Shown here one piece after another: positions 45,349 to 54,228 of a stretch of DNA of 64,000 nucleotides. Every line of letters begins with the position of its first letter. Positions within the stretch are counted from its first letter, which is position 1. The notes below the pieces were generated by a model. It saw only the letters and a list, made by a program, of their open reading frames with translations. It was not told the origin of the DNA and did not search any database. Made by a program: the position numbers and the translations under genes. The stretch is from Sphingomonas sp. BK345 (GTDB lineage Bacteria > Pseudomonadota > Alphaproteobacteria > Sphingomonadales > Sphingomonadaceae): positions 372,001-436,000 of the forward strand of contig NZ_JACHZX010000001.1 of NCBI RefSeq assembly GCF_014193845.1. Direction: 5' to 3'.

Positions 45349-45392
45349 AGCGCGCCCCGCTCCTTTTCCCATCCACTCTGATGCAGAGGACA

Positions 45393-45929
45393 ATGACCAT
45401 GACCGATCCTGTCACCCGCGGCATCAACCACATTGGCATGACGGTGCCCGATCTCGCCGCCGCTCTGTCCTTCCTGTCGGAGGCGTTCGACGGACAGCTC
45501 ATCTACCAGTCGTTCGGTCCGCAGGATCCGCCGCGGCAAGGGCCCGATTTCGAACGTGCGGTCGACGCCATTCCCGGGACGGTCGTGCGCGCGCAAGCGA
45601 TGGTGAAGATCGGCACCGGACCCGATATCGAATTGTTCGAGATGCACGGTCCCGAGCAGGCAGCGCCGGTGCGGGCGAGCGACTTCGGCATCACCCACTT
45701 CGCGCTGTACACCAACGACATCGACGCGGCGGTCGCGCGCTTCAAGCGGGCCGGCGGCACGCCGCTGACCGCGCCGCGCGCCATCCCTTATGCGACCGAG
45801 CGCGGCACCGGCAACAAGGTGTGCTACTGCCGGGCGCCCTGGGGCACCACGGTCGAGTTCATCACCACGCCGGATCGGATGCCCTACCACGACCAGACCG
45901 ACCTGCGCCGGTGGCAGGACGACGACTGA
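45393..45929 (+). CDS. VOC family (glyoxalase-fold) protein
   Basis: 178 residues forming two beta-alpha-beta-beta-beta modules: INHIGMTVPDLAAALSFLSE and GITHFALYTNDIDAAVARFK. Candidate metal ligands are His of NHIG, His of THFA and Glu of TTVEFITTP. It may be a lyase, isomerase or dioxygenase-like enzyme; the reaction is unknown. I chose the ATG at 45393 (AGAGGA directly before it). It converges on the LysR gene with a 32-bp gap and probably closes the SDR-hydrolase operon. Confidence 0.86.
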   Translation: MTMTDPVTRGINHIGMTVPDLAAALSFLSEAFDGQLIYQSFGPQDPPRQGPDFERAVDAIPGTVVRAQAMVKIGTGPDIELFEMHGPEQAAPVRASDFGITHFALYTNDIDAAVARFKRAGGTPLTAPRAIPYATERGTGNKVCYCRAPWGTTVEFITTPDRMPYHDQTDLRRWQDDD

Positions 45930-45961
45930 GCAGTCACGAAGATGCCCGCGCCATCGTCGGA

Positions 45962-46822
45962 TCACGGCAACACCGCTCGAAGATGCGTCTCGACGGTTTG
46001 GATGAAGGCGCGCAGGCGCTGCAGATGCTTGAGATCGCGATGGTAGCCCATCCAGATGTCGCGGCTGGGCGGCTCGGCCGGCAGGTCGAGACGCCGCAGT
46101 CCCGGCACCTGGTCGCCGACCGCACGAGGGAGCACGGCGATGCCGACGCCCTGGCGGCACAGATGCGCCTGCACGTTCCTGTTGTTCGATCGCACGACTG
46201 GCGCCGCAAGGGGGAAGCTCGCCTCGAGCCAGTCGATATCGGGGAAATGCCCGGTGGAGGTGTCGTGGGTGATCAGACGAAAGCCCGTGCCGTCACCGAA
46301 TACGGGCTCGGGCGCCCCCGCCGCGACGTAAATGCCGTAGTTCAAGCGGGCGAGCCGTCGCTGCACGATATCCGAGGTTTCGAAGGGAACGATGCGGAAG
46401 GCGATGTCCGATTCACGCTGCGCGAGACTGAACAGGCGCGTGCCGGTGAGGATCTCGACTTCGACACCGGGATAGGCGCTCGTGTAGTCGGCGACGATCG
46501 CGGGGAGCACATAGGCGCCGAACCAGTCGGCCGAGGCGATGCGCAGCGCGCCGCGGAGCGCCTGCTCCTGCCCGGCAAGCCGTCGCTCGAGCGCCAGCGC
46601 GCCTTCCTCCATCTGCTCCGCCAGCGCCACGATGGCGCTTCCCTCCTCGGTCAGCACGAGGCCGTCGGCGGTCCGCTGGAACAGGATCTGACCGGTCGCC
46701 TCCTCAAGCGCGCGGAGGCGGCGCCCGACGGTGGGATGGCTGAGGCGCAGCGCGCGGGCCGCGCCGCCCAGCGTGCCCGACCGCATCACGGCCAGGAAGA
46801 TGCGGACGTCGCTCCACTCCAT
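45962..46822 (-). CDS. LysR-family transcriptional regulator
   Basis: 286 residues. The N-terminal winged helix-turn-helix is DVRIFLAVMRSGTLGGAARA, LRLSHPTVGRRLRALEEATG, ILFQRTADGLVLTEEG; the C-terminal effector domain begins RGALRIASADWFGAYVLPAI. The C-terminus reads RDIWMGYHRDLKHLQRLRAF, as in small LysR proteins of this group. It converges on the SDR-hydrolase-VOC operon and is a candidate regulator of it, though its own promoter faces the ECF sigma gene instead. Confidence 0.9.
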   Translation of the reverse strand: MEWSDVRIFLAVMRSGTLGGAARALRLSHPTVGRRLRALEEATGQILFQRTADGLVLTEEGSAIVALAEQMEEGALALERRLAGQEQALRGALRIASADWFGAYVLPAIVADYTSAYPGVEVEILTGTRLFSLAQRESDIAFRIVPFETSDIVQRRLARLNYGIYVAAGAPEPVFGDGTGFRLITHDTSTGHFPDIDWLEASFPLAAPVVRSNNRNVQAHLCRQGVGIAVLPRAVGDQVPGLRRLDLPAEPPSRDIWMGYHRDLKHLQRLRAFIQTVETHLRAVLP

Positions 46823-46989
46823 CTCGGTCCTTCCACTATACCCGCGCGACCGCGCGCGACCTTCTCCTATACGAGCGTCCGCGGCCTTTCAGTTCAACCC
46901 GCCGATGCGCGCGCGCCCCGCCGCGGCGCGGACGAGGAGCGGGCAGCGCCGCTCGATCGACCGCTCGGCAAAAGAAAGGATCGAGGCGC

Positions 46990-47015
46990 GTGACCGAGAT
47001 CGCCCGGCGAGCGAA
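46990..47015 (+). promoter_or_regulatory. Candidate SigF-type ECF promoter GTGACC-N16-CGAA
   Basis: GTGACC, then exactly 16 bases, then CGAA. This differs at one position from GTAACC-N16-CGAA, the motif I recall for Caulobacter SigF, whose anti-sigma factor is NrsF. It lies just before the sigma gene, whose partner is NrsF-like, and fits autoregulation. The transcript would start only a few bases before the ATG, and no Shine-Dalgarno sequence is visible, so it may be leaderless. Confidence 0.45.
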
Positions 47016-47024
47016 TAACAGACC

Positions 47025-47636
47025 ATGCGACGCGAGCTTCTCTCGAGACTGATCCCCCGGTCGTCGCCCGACGCCGCGCGGGTCAGCCGTGACCGTCCGG
47101 CGCCGCCCGCGCCGGACGAGTGGGGCAAGCTGATGGCCGCCGCCCAGGACGGACATGGCGGCGCGTACCGCCGGCTGCTCGCGGAGACGTCGGCATGGCT
47201 GACGCGCTATTTCACCCGGCGGCTGCCCGCCGGCGAGGTGGACGACGCCGTCCAGGAGACGCTGATGGCGGTGCATCGCCGCCGCCACACCTACGATCCG
47301 CGCTACCCGTTCGGACCGTGGCTCGCGGCGATCGCCAAGAACAAATGGGTCGACCAGCTGCGGAGCCTGGCACGGCGACCGGACGATGAGCTGTCCGAGG
47401 AGGTCGCGATCGGCGACCATGAGGCGGCGGTGGTCAGCAGCTCCGTGCTCGCCACCCTGCTCGAGGCGCTGCGCCCGGCGCAGGCACAGGCGATCCTGCT
47501 GGTGAAGGTGCACGGATATAGCGTCGAGGAGGCCTCGTCGCGGATCGGCCTGTCGCCCTCGGCCGTGAAGATGAACATCCACCGTGGCCTCGCCCGGCTC
47601 ACGGCTTTGATCGAGAAGACCACCGATGTCGAATGA
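47025..47636 (+). CDS. ECF RNA polymerase sigma factor, SigF-like
   Basis: 203 residues. Region 2 contains YRRLLAETSAWLTRYFTRRL, EVDDAVQETLMAVHRRRHTY and PFGPWLAAIAKNKWVDQLRS; region 4 has ALRPAQAQAILLVKVHGYSV and EEASSRIGLSPSAVKMNIHR. The next gene is an NrsF-type anti-sigma factor overlapping by 11 bp, the arrangement of Caulobacter sigF-nrsF, which responds to heavy-metal/oxidative stress. A 35-residue basic extension precedes region 2. Confidence 0.92.
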   Translation: MRRELLSRLIPRSSPDAARVSRDRPAPPAPDEWGKLMAAAQDGHGGAYRRLLAETSAWLTRYFTRRLPAGEVDDAVQETLMAVHRRRHTYDPRYPFGPWLAAIAKNKWVDQLRSLARRPDDELSEEVAIGDHEAAVVSSSVLATLLEALRPAQAQAILLVKVHGYSVEEASSRIGLSPSAVKMNIHRGLARLTALIEKTTDVE

Positions 47637-48267
47637 CGCCCTGATCGCCGCGCTCTCGTCCGGCCTCGCGCCTGTCCAGCGCCGCAGCCTCATGCGCGAG
47701 GGCGCGCTCCTCATCGCGCTGTGCGGGATGGAGCTGGCGCTGTTCCTGGCGATGGGCGCGATGCGGCCGGACATGCGTCACACGGCGGACTCGCCCTATC
47801 TGATGTGGCGGGTGGGAAGCCTCGCGCTCCTCGCCGTGACGGCCTGCGCGGTGGCGATCCGCTCCTTCTCGCCGGCGGCGCGGACGCGACCGGGCCTGAT
47901 CTTCGCCGGCGGGCTGGCGGCCGCGGCGATCGTCGCGGGCGTGTTCGTCACCCCTTCGGGCGCGGCGCACCGCGCGCTGCTCGACCGTATCGACCCGGCG
48001 AGCGGGATCGTGTGCGCCACGTCGATCGTCGTGCTCTCGCTGCCGGTTATGGCGTTGCTCGGCGCGCTGATGCGACGCGCCGCACCGACCCAGCCGCGGC
48101 GCAGTGCGCTCGCCGCCGGGCTTGCCGCCGGCACCTGCGGCGCCTTCGTCTTCGCCTTCTGCTGCCCCTTCAACGACCCGCTCTACGCGGTGGTCTGGTA
48201 CAGCATCGGCTGCGGCGCCGTGACCGCCACGGCGCGATGGTGCCTGCCGCGACGCCTCCGCCTCTGA
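47626..48267 (+). CDS. nrsF: NrsF/DUF1109-type anti-sigma factor
   Basis: 213 residues with six probable TM helices (for example LIALCGMELALFLAMGAM, RVGSLALLAVTACAVAIRSF, GLIFAGGLAAAAIVAGVFVT). The conserved Cys-rich motif FAFCCPFNDPLYAVVWYSIG lies in the last loop, with a further Cys in GIVCATS. In the NrsF family two conserved Cys sense metal or oxidant and release the sigma factor; the order is kept here. Overlaps the sigma gene by 11 bp. A short hairpin, CGCGGCCA-GCC-TGGCCGCG (48278-48296), follows the gene and may end the transcript. Confidence 0.9.
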   Translation: MSNDALIAALSSGLAPVQRRSLMREGALLIALCGMELALFLAMGAMRPDMRHTADSPYLMWRVGSLALLAVTACAVAIRSFSPAARTRPGLIFAGGLAAAAIVAGVFVTPSGAAHRALLDRIDPASGIVCATSIVVLSLPVMALLGALMRRAAPTQPRRSALAAGLAAGTCGAFVFAFCCPFNDPLYAVVWYSIGCGAVTATARWCLPRRLRL

Positions 48268-48277
48268 CCTGATGTGC

Positions 48278-48296
48278 CGCGGCCAGCCTGGCCGCG
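48278..48296 (+). terminator. GC hairpin after nrsF
   Basis: A perfect 8-bp stem with a 3-base loop, 11 bases after the stop. There is no T tract, so intrinsic termination is uncertain; it may instead stabilise the mRNA 3' end. Confidence 0.35.
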
Positions 48297-48372
48297 ATCG
48301 ACCCAACCGCCGCCGCCCGACCCAGTTCGCCGGGAGCGACGACGCGCGCCCTCACCCCGAAAGGAACCTGCC

Positions 48373-48954
48373 ATGACGATCAATGCTGACACGAAAGCGC
48401 CCGACCTGAGCTGGCTCAGGGCCTATTATTACCTCCGCTTCGCGGTGGCTGCCGCCTGGGTCGCGCTGGCCTTCACGATCGCCGGCACGAGGCCCGCGCT
48501 CGCCGCCGCGATGCTCGTCGCCTACCCGGCCTGGGACGCGCTGGCGAACTATCTCGACGCCGCGCGCAGCGGCGGGCTCGCGCGCAACAAGAGCCAGATG
48601 CTCAACTTCGCGGTGAGCGCGATGACCGCGGTGGCGGTCGGCGCGACCCTCCCGCGCGGGCCGCACGCGGTCCTGCAGGTCTTCGGCGTCTGGGCCGTCC
48701 TGTCCGGTCTGTTCCAGCTCGCCACCGGCGTGCGACGCTGGAAGACCTATGGCGCGCAATGGGCGATGATCCTGAGCGGCGCGCAGTCCGGTCTCGCGGG
48801 TGCACACATGCTGAGCAAGGCCGCCGGGCCCGCCGCGGTCGGCATCGCCGACATCGCGCCCTATGCCGCGTTCGGCGCCTTCTACTTCCTCGTCTCGGCC
48901 GTCTCGCTGACGATCAGCACCGCACGCCGCCGCGCCAAGGTTGCCGCCACCTGA
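48373..48954 (+). CDS. DUF308/HdeD-like membrane protein
   Basis: 193 residues with six predicted TM helices (YYYLRFAVAAAWVALAFTIA, ALAAAMLVAYPAWDALANYL, NFAVSAMTAVAVGATLP, VLQVFGVWAVLSGLFQLATG, AMILSGAQSGLAGAHML, YAAFGAFYFLVSAVSLTIST). The layout matches small six-helix DUF308/HdeD-like proteins, tied to acid or envelope stress in some bacteria. GGAA precedes the ATG at 48373. It may be a target of the adjacent ECF sigma factor, but I found no second copy of the promoter motif in front of it. Confidence 0.75.
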   Translation: MTINADTKAPDLSWLRAYYYLRFAVAAAWVALAFTIAGTRPALAAAMLVAYPAWDALANYLDAARSGGLARNKSQMLNFAVSAMTAVAVGATLPRGPHAVLQVFGVWAVLSGLFQLATGVRRWKTYGAQWAMILSGAQSGLAGAHMLSKAAGPAAVGIADIAPYAAFGAFYFLVSAVSLTISTARRRAKVAAT

Positions 48955-49074
48955 GCGGCCTCGCCACCATGACGTGCGCCTTAGCCTCGCTTGGTCGCGC
49001 GCGTGCCCGTCTCGTGCGGGCCCACCACCTCTGCCACAAGGCCCAGCGCCTCACACGATCAAGGTACGCCTAGC

Positions 49075-50457
49075 ATGCGGAGCTTCGACGCCATCATCAT
49101 CGGTGCCGGCCAGGCCGGGCCGGCGCTCGCCGCCAGGCTCAGCGCCGCGGGCCAGACCGTCGCCATCATCGAGCGACATCGGGTCGGCGGCACCTGCGTC
49201 AACACCGGCTGCCGGCCGACCAAGACGCTGGTGGCCAGTGCCTACGCGCTCCATACCGCGCGACGCGGGGCGGACTATGGCTTCACCGCCACCTCCGTCA
49301 CCGTCGACATGGGCGCGGTGGCCGCGCGCGCCGACGCCGTCATCCAGACCGGCCGCCGCGGCAACGAGGCGTGGCTCTCCGGACTGACCGGCGTCGAGCT
49401 GATCCGCGGCCACGCCCGCTTCGAGTCCGCCATTGTCGTCGCCGTGGCGGGCGAGCGGCTGACCGCGCCGCGCATCTTCATCAACGTCGGCGGTCGCGCG
49501 GCCGTCCCGGACCTGCCGGGTATCGACGACGTCCCGTTCCTGACAAACACCGGCATGGTCACGCTTGACACGCTGCCGCGCCACCTGGTGGTGATCGGCG
49601 GCAGCTATATCGGGCTGGAGTTCGCGCAGATGTACCGCCGCTTCGGCGCGGCGGTGACGATCGTCGAGCGCATGGACCGGCTGATCGCGCGCGAGGACGA
49701 GGACGTCTCCGCGGCGGTGCGCGCGATCTTCGAGGCCGAGGGCATTACCGTGCTGACCGGCGCAGACTGCATCGGCTTCGAACGCCGGGGTGATGAGGTC
49801 GCGGTGCGCGTCGACTGTGCCACCGACGCGTCGCCGCTGCGCGCCAGCCACGTGCTGATGGCCGTGGGCCGGAGGCCGAACACGTACGATCTCGGGCTCG
49901 AGGCAGCCGGCGTCGAGGTCGACCGGCGCGGTTACATCATCGTCGACGACCACCTCGAGACCAGCACTTCCGGCATCTGGGCGCTCGGTGACTGCAACGG
50001 GCGCGGCGCCTTTACCCACACGGCGTACAATGATTTCGAGATCGTCGCGGCCAACCTGCTCGATGGCGAGGAGCGGCGCGTCAGCCAGCGTCTGCCCGGC
50101 TATGCACTCTATATCGATCCCCCGCTCGCCCGCGTCGGCCTGACCGACGCGCAGGCACTCGCGACCGGCAGGCCGCTGCTGCGCGCGACGCGGCCGATGA
50201 CGCGCGTCGGCCGTGCGGTCGAGAAGGGCGAGACGCAGGGCTTCATGAAGATCGTCGTCGACGCGGAGACGCGTCGCGTGCTCGGCGCGGCGATCCTCGG
50301 CACCGGCGGCGACGAGGCGATCCACGGCGTGCTCGACATGATGAACGCCGACCAGCCGATCGAGCAGCTTCGCTGGGCGGTGCCGATCCACCCCACCGTG
50401 TCGGAGCTGATCCCGACGCTGTTGCTCGACCTCGAACCCTGGAACGGAGCGGCGTGA
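49075..50457 (+). CDS. FAD/NAD-dependent pyridine nucleotide-disulfide oxidoreductase (mercuric-reductase-like)
   Basis: 460 residues. FAD-binding IIIGAGQAGPALAARL, redox-active disulfide VGGTCVNTGCRPTKTL (C-x4-C near 42/47), NAD-binding VVIGGSYIGLEFAQMY, second FAD motif TSTSGIWALGDCNGRGAFTH, and a C-terminal dimerisation domain ending IHPTVSELIPTLL with the conserved His. No N-terminal HMA domain and no C-terminal Cys pair, so it is unlikely to be a true mercuric reductase; it resembles the FAD-containing oxidoreductases annotated as mercuric-reductase-like. I chose the ATG at 49075 (AAGG upstream). The next gene starts inside its stop (ATGA). Confidence 0.9.
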   Translation: MRSFDAIIIGAGQAGPALAARLSAAGQTVAIIERHRVGGTCVNTGCRPTKTLVASAYALHTARRGADYGFTATSVTVDMGAVAARADAVIQTGRRGNEAWLSGLTGVELIRGHARFESAIVVAVAGERLTAPRIFINVGGRAAVPDLPGIDDVPFLTNTGMVTLDTLPRHLVVIGGSYIGLEFAQMYRRFGAAVTIVERMDRLIAREDEDVSAAVRAIFEAEGITVLTGADCIGFERRGDEVAVRVDCATDASPLRASHVLMAVGRRPNTYDLGLEAAGVEVDRRGYIIVDDHLETSTSGIWALGDCNGRGAFTHTAYNDFEIVAANLLDGEERRVSQRLPGYALYIDPPLARVGLTDAQALATGRPLLRATRPMTRVGRAVEKGETQGFMKIVVDAETRRVLGAAILGTGGDEAIHGVLDMMNADQPIEQLRWAVPIHPTVSELIPTLLLDLEPWNGAA

Positions 50458-51183
50458 TGCGCATGATTGGCCTGATCGGTGGCATGAGCTGGGAGAGCTC
50501 GGCGACCTATTACCGCCTGCTCAACGAGGGCGCCCGCGCACGCCTGGGTCCGACCGCCTCGGCTCGCTGCCTCTTGTGGTCGTTCGACTTCGCGGAGATC
50601 GAGGCGCTGCAACACGCCGGCGATTGGGACGGTCTCAGCGCGCGGATGGTGGACGCCGCCCGGCGGCTAGAGGCGGCCGGCGCGGATGCTGCTGATCTGC
50701 ACCAACACCATGCACCGGATGGCGCCGGAGGTGCAGGGGGCGGTCGGCGTCCCCCTGGTCCACATCGCCGACGCCACCGCGGAGCGGATTGTCGCCGCTG
50801 GTCTGCGGACGGTCGGCCTGCTCGGCACCGCCTTCACGATTGAGCAGGACTTCTACAAGGGGCGGCTGCGCGACGCCTTCGGTCTGGAGGTAATCGTGCC
50901 CGAGGCGGCGGATCGCGCGACCGTGCACCGGATCATCTACGACGAACTTGTCGCCGGGCGGGTCGAGCCCGCCTCGCGCGAGGCTTACCGAGCGGTTATC
51001 GCTCGGCTCGTCGCGTTCGGCGCCGAGGCGGTGATCCTCGGCTGCACCGAGATCATGATGCTGGTGGGGCAGGACGACAGCCCCGTGCCGATCTTCGACA
51101 CCACCGCGCTCCATGTGGTCGCCGCGCTCGACCGCGCGTTGTCGGTCGAGAGCGACAACGAAGCGCGGGGGAGGGTCGGATGA
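50457..51183 (+). pseudogene. Aspartate/glutamate racemase family protein, split by a frameshift
   Basis: The first 77 codons (IGLIGGMSWESSATYYRLLN, DFAEIEALQHAGDWDGL) and a second frame from about 50686 (LLICTNTMHRMAPEVQ, VGLLGTAFTIEQDFYK, AVILGCTEIMMLV) are the two halves of a YgeA/RacX-like racemase with both catalytic Cys (CTNT and LGCTE). At about 50688 the frame changes by +1: removing one G from GATGCTGCTG restores A-D-L-L-I-C-T-N-T. This is a recent mutation or a sequencing error; otherwise the gene looks intact. Its start overlaps the flavoprotein stop and its end overlaps the esterase start, so it sits in a tight operon. Confidence 0.82.
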
Positions 51184-52865
51184 GCCAAGCCACTGCTACC
51201 GCCGCGGCGCGGCAGCCCGGCGCGGCCAGCGTGACCCGCTTGCTGCTCGCGTCGGCGTCGGCCGCGCTCCTCATCGGCGCGGCCGAGCCGGCGCCGCGCC
51301 TGATCGTGACGCTCCGCCCCGACCTCGCCGCGGACGCGCGCGGGCGGCTGCTGGTGTTCGCCACGCCGGCGAGCGGCGCGGACGCACGCGGCGGCGACGC
51401 GGTCGACTTGGAGCGTGGCCGACACGTCTGGGTGGCCGGTCGCGACGTGGCGGGGTCCGAGCCGGGGCGCTCGGTGACGATCGACGGGGCCACAGACGCC
51501 TTCCCGGCGAGCCTCGCCTCGCTGGCACCCGGCAGCTACCACGTGCAGGCGGTGCTCGACCGCGACGGCGACTATAACTTCGCGGGCCGGGCACCCGGCG
51601 ATCTCCTGTCCGAGGTCGTGACCGTGCGTCTCCCGCTCGCGTCGCCCCCGACACTGCAGCTCGACCACGCCGTGCCGCCGGCGACCGACCAGTTCGACAC
51701 CGCCGGCCTGCCTCCCGCAGCGGCCGCGCAGATCACTGCGTCGCGTCCGCACCTTCACGACGAGCGGATCGCCTCCCGCGCGCTGACGCGCTTCCGCGGA
51801 GAGCGCCAGGCCGTGGCGGCGTGGGTGCTGACCCCGCCCGGCTATGATCCCGCATCGCGCCGAACCTATCCGACGGTCTTTACGGCGGGCGGGTTCGGCG
51901 TCCGGCACAAGCTCGGCGGCCAGCAGCTGTCGCGGATGTGGCATCTGATGGAGACCGGCGCGATCCCGCCGATGATCTGGGTCGCGCTCGACCACGTCAC
52001 CGCGACGGGCACGACCGAGTTCGCGGACAGCGCCAGCAACGGCCCATGGGGCGAGGCGCTGGTGCGCGATGTCATCCCCGCACTCGAGACACGTTATCGA
52101 ATGGACGCGCGGCCGTCCGGTCGCTTTCTGACGGGTCACAGCTCGGGCGGCTGGTTCGCGCTATGGGCGATGGTGCGTTACCCGCGAGTGTTCGGTGGCA
52201 GCTGGGCAACCGCGCCGGACCCTGTCGACTTCCACGACTTCATCGGTGTCGATCTCTACGCCCGCGACGCGAATATGTATCGTGCAAGCGACGGAGCGCA
52301 GCGTCCGCTCGAGCGCGACCATGGCGAGGTTCTCGACACGATCGAGGGTGCCGCCCTGCTGGAGCGCGTTCTCGGTCGCGAGGGTGGGCAGCTCCACTCG
52401 TTCGAGTGGGTGTTCTCGCCCCGACGTTCGGACGGCAACCCCGCCCCTTTGTTCGATCGCGCGACCGGCGCCGTCGACTTTGCCGTGGCCGCTTACTGGC
52501 GCGAGCATTATGATATCGTGCGCAAGCTCCAGGCCGAGTGGCCTCGCCAGCGCGGGCAGCTCGGTGGCAAGCTCCATGTCATCGTCGGGGACGCCGATTC
52601 CTATTACCTCGACGGCCCGGTTCACCGGCTCGACGCCGCGCTGCGCCGGCTCGGCGACCGCGCCAACATCCGCTTCGTGCCCGGCGCGACCCACAGCATG
52701 GCGGAACTCTACGCCAGCGCCGGCGACCGCAACGCGCTGTGGGAGGAGATGACCCGCGCCATGTATGCCGCGGCCAGGCCAGGCGAGACGTGGGACGGAG
52801 GCTATGGAAAGGTCCCTGCCGCCACGCCGGCGCGTCCGGCCACCCAACCCGACAGGGCATCATGA
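51180..52865 (+). CDS. Secreted alpha/beta-hydrolase-fold esterase (enterochelin-esterase-like)
   Basis: 561 residues: signal-like SVTRLLLASASAALLIGA, an N-terminal beta domain of ~170 residues, then an esterase domain with VLTPPGYDPASRRTYPTVFT, LTGHSSGGWFALWAMVRYPR (nucleophile Ser), a candidate Asp in IVGDADSYY and His in PGATHSMAEL. This is the esterase-D/Fes-like fold; substrates in the family range from siderophore esters to glycosyl esters. Its ATG overlaps the racemase stop by 4 bases, and the protease gene begins one base after its stop. The function of the operon is unclear. Confidence 0.85.
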   Translation: MSQATATAAARQPGAASVTRLLLASASAALLIGAAEPAPRLIVTLRPDLAADARGRLLVFATPASGADARGGDAVDLERGRHVWVAGRDVAGSEPGRSVTIDGATDAFPASLASLAPGSYHVQAVLDRDGDYNFAGRAPGDLLSEVVTVRLPLASPPTLQLDHAVPPATDQFDTAGLPPAAAAQITASRPHLHDERIASRALTRFRGERQAVAAWVLTPPGYDPASRRTYPTVFTAGGFGVRHKLGGQQLSRMWHLMETGAIPPMIWVALDHVTATGTTEFADSASNGPWGEALVRDVIPALETRYRMDARPSGRFLTGHSSGGWFALWAMVRYPRVFGGSWATAPDPVDFHDFIGVDLYARDANMYRASDGAQRPLERDHGEVLDTIEGAALLERVLGREGGQLHSFEWVFSPRRSDGNPAPLFDRATGAVDFAVAAYWREHYDIVRKLQAEWPRQRGQLGGKLHVIVGDADSYYLDGPVHRLDAALRRLGDRANIRFVPGATHSMAELYASAGDRNALWEEMTRAMYAAARPGETWDGGYGKVPAATPARPATQPDRAS

Positions 52866-52866
52866 G

Positions 52867-54174
52867 ATGACGTTTCGTGCGATGCTGACGCTCGCGGTGG
52901 CTGCCGCGCCTGCGGCTGCGGCGCCCTCGCCGGCTCCCGCTGTGCTGCCGGTGGATGCCGCCCTCGCACGATGGGACATGGCGGAAGCGCGCTCGCTCGC
53001 CGCGACGATGCCGGCGGGCGCCGACCGCTGCGCCGCGGAGGGCATCATCGCCAGCCGTGCCAACCAGCTCGAAACGGCGGCGAAGCTGCTCCCGCCGTGC
53101 CTGACCGCGCTGGAGCGGAACGGATCGCGTCGTGCCGAACCAGTGTTCGAGACGCTGCTCGATACCTACCTGCGTCTCGGTGAGTACGGAAAGCACCATG
53201 CCCTGTTGGCGCGCTGGCTCGGCACGCGAAGAGAGCGCATTGATCCGAACAGGCTGTCGGACCTCCGCGATCAACTCGCGAACGCGGCGGTGTTGCGTGA
53301 CCTGCCCAGGCCGTCGGTGACGGGACGCCGGACCGCGATGCTGCGCACCTACCTCAATGTACTAGGCACCCGAACCGTCGATCTGACCGTGCGTAATGTC
53401 ACGCTCCCGTGGTTGATCGACACGGGCGCGAATCTCTCGGTCGTGTCCGAGACCGCCGCGCGTCGCCTGCGACTGGAGGTCCGTGACGCCGGCTACCATG
53501 TCGCCGGGTCGACCGGCCATGCGGTGACCGTGCGGCTCGCCGTGATCGACGAACTCCCGGTCGGCGGCGTGATCCTTCGGAACGTGGTGGCGATTGTCGT
53601 TCCCGATGCAGCGCTGCGGATTCGGGCACCGCACGCGGACTATCGGATCGACGCCGTCCTCGGCTTGCCGGCATTAACGCAGCTCGGTCATTTCCGGATC
53701 GAACGGGAGGGCACCATGACGATCGACCGCGCCGCGCCGCCGCTTCGCTTGGGCGCACCGCTCTTCATGAACGCGCTGACGCCGCTGGCCGAGGTGGAGA
53801 TCGCCGGGCGCAGAGGGCTGATGAACATCGACACGGGGGCGAACCGGACCACGCTCTACGCGAGCTACGCCGCACGCCTCACCGATCGCGCACCGCTCTG
53901 GTCGAGGCAGCGCGCTACCACCCTGGGACTGGGCGGCGGCAGCGATGCCGACGCCGCGGTCGAGCCCGAGTTGACGATCGGCGTCGGGGCCGCGAGAATC
54001 GCGGAACATGGCGTGTCCGTCGCGCTCGACGGAGACAGAGCGTCCCCGATCCTCGGCAATCTCGGACAATCGGGACTGTCGGCGAGGTGTAGCTACACCT
54101 TCGACTTCCGCTCGATGCGGCTCCTGCTCGGCGACGAGCCGCCGAAAGCAGGCACCTGCCGGGCGGATGGTTGA
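52867..54174 (+). CDS. Retropepsin-like aspartyl protease, two-lobed, secreted
   Basis: 435 residues: signal peptide (FRAMLTLAVAAAPAAAAP), a helical region (about 35-150) that looks TPR-like, then two aspartyl-protease lobes. The first has WLIDTGANLSVVSETAARRL, the second MNIDTGANRTTLYASYAARL, each with the D-T-G triad in a hydrophobic strand. Bacterial retropepsin-like proteins usually have one lobe and dimerise; here both catalytic Asp are in one chain, as in eukaryotic pepsins. I chose the ATG at 52867. Probably a periplasmic protease; the substrate is unknown. Confidence 0.82.
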   Translation: MTFRAMLTLAVAAAPAAAAPSPAPAVLPVDAALARWDMAEARSLAATMPAGADRCAAEGIIASRANQLETAAKLLPPCLTALERNGSRRAEPVFETLLDTYLRLGEYGKHHALLARWLGTRRERIDPNRLSDLRDQLANAAVLRDLPRPSVTGRRTAMLRTYLNVLGTRTVDLTVRNVTLPWLIDTGANLSVVSETAARRLRLEVRDAGYHVAGSTGHAVTVRLAVIDELPVGGVILRNVVAIVVPDAALRIRAPHADYRIDAVLGLPALTQLGHFRIEREGTMTIDRAAPPLRLGAPLFMNALTPLAEVEIAGRRGLMNIDTGANRTTLYASYAARLTDRAPLWSRQRATTLGLGGGSDADAAVEPELTIGVGAARIAEHGVSVALDGDRASPILGNLGQSGLSARCSYTFDFRSMRLLLGDEPPKAGTCRADG

Positions 54175-54228
54175 CGAGACCGCGCGCGATTCGATGCGGT
54201 TCATGGCTTACACGGCGACACGGGCCTG

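Noticed and set aside
49051-50391. Minus-strand 446-residue open frame
   Set aside because: Antisense shadow of the disulfide oxidoreductase; no recognisable domain.
49075-50457. Calling the flavoprotein a true mercuric reductase (MerA)
   Set aside because: No HMA domain, no C-terminal vicinal Cys pair and no merR/merT nearby; only the redox-active disulfide is shared.
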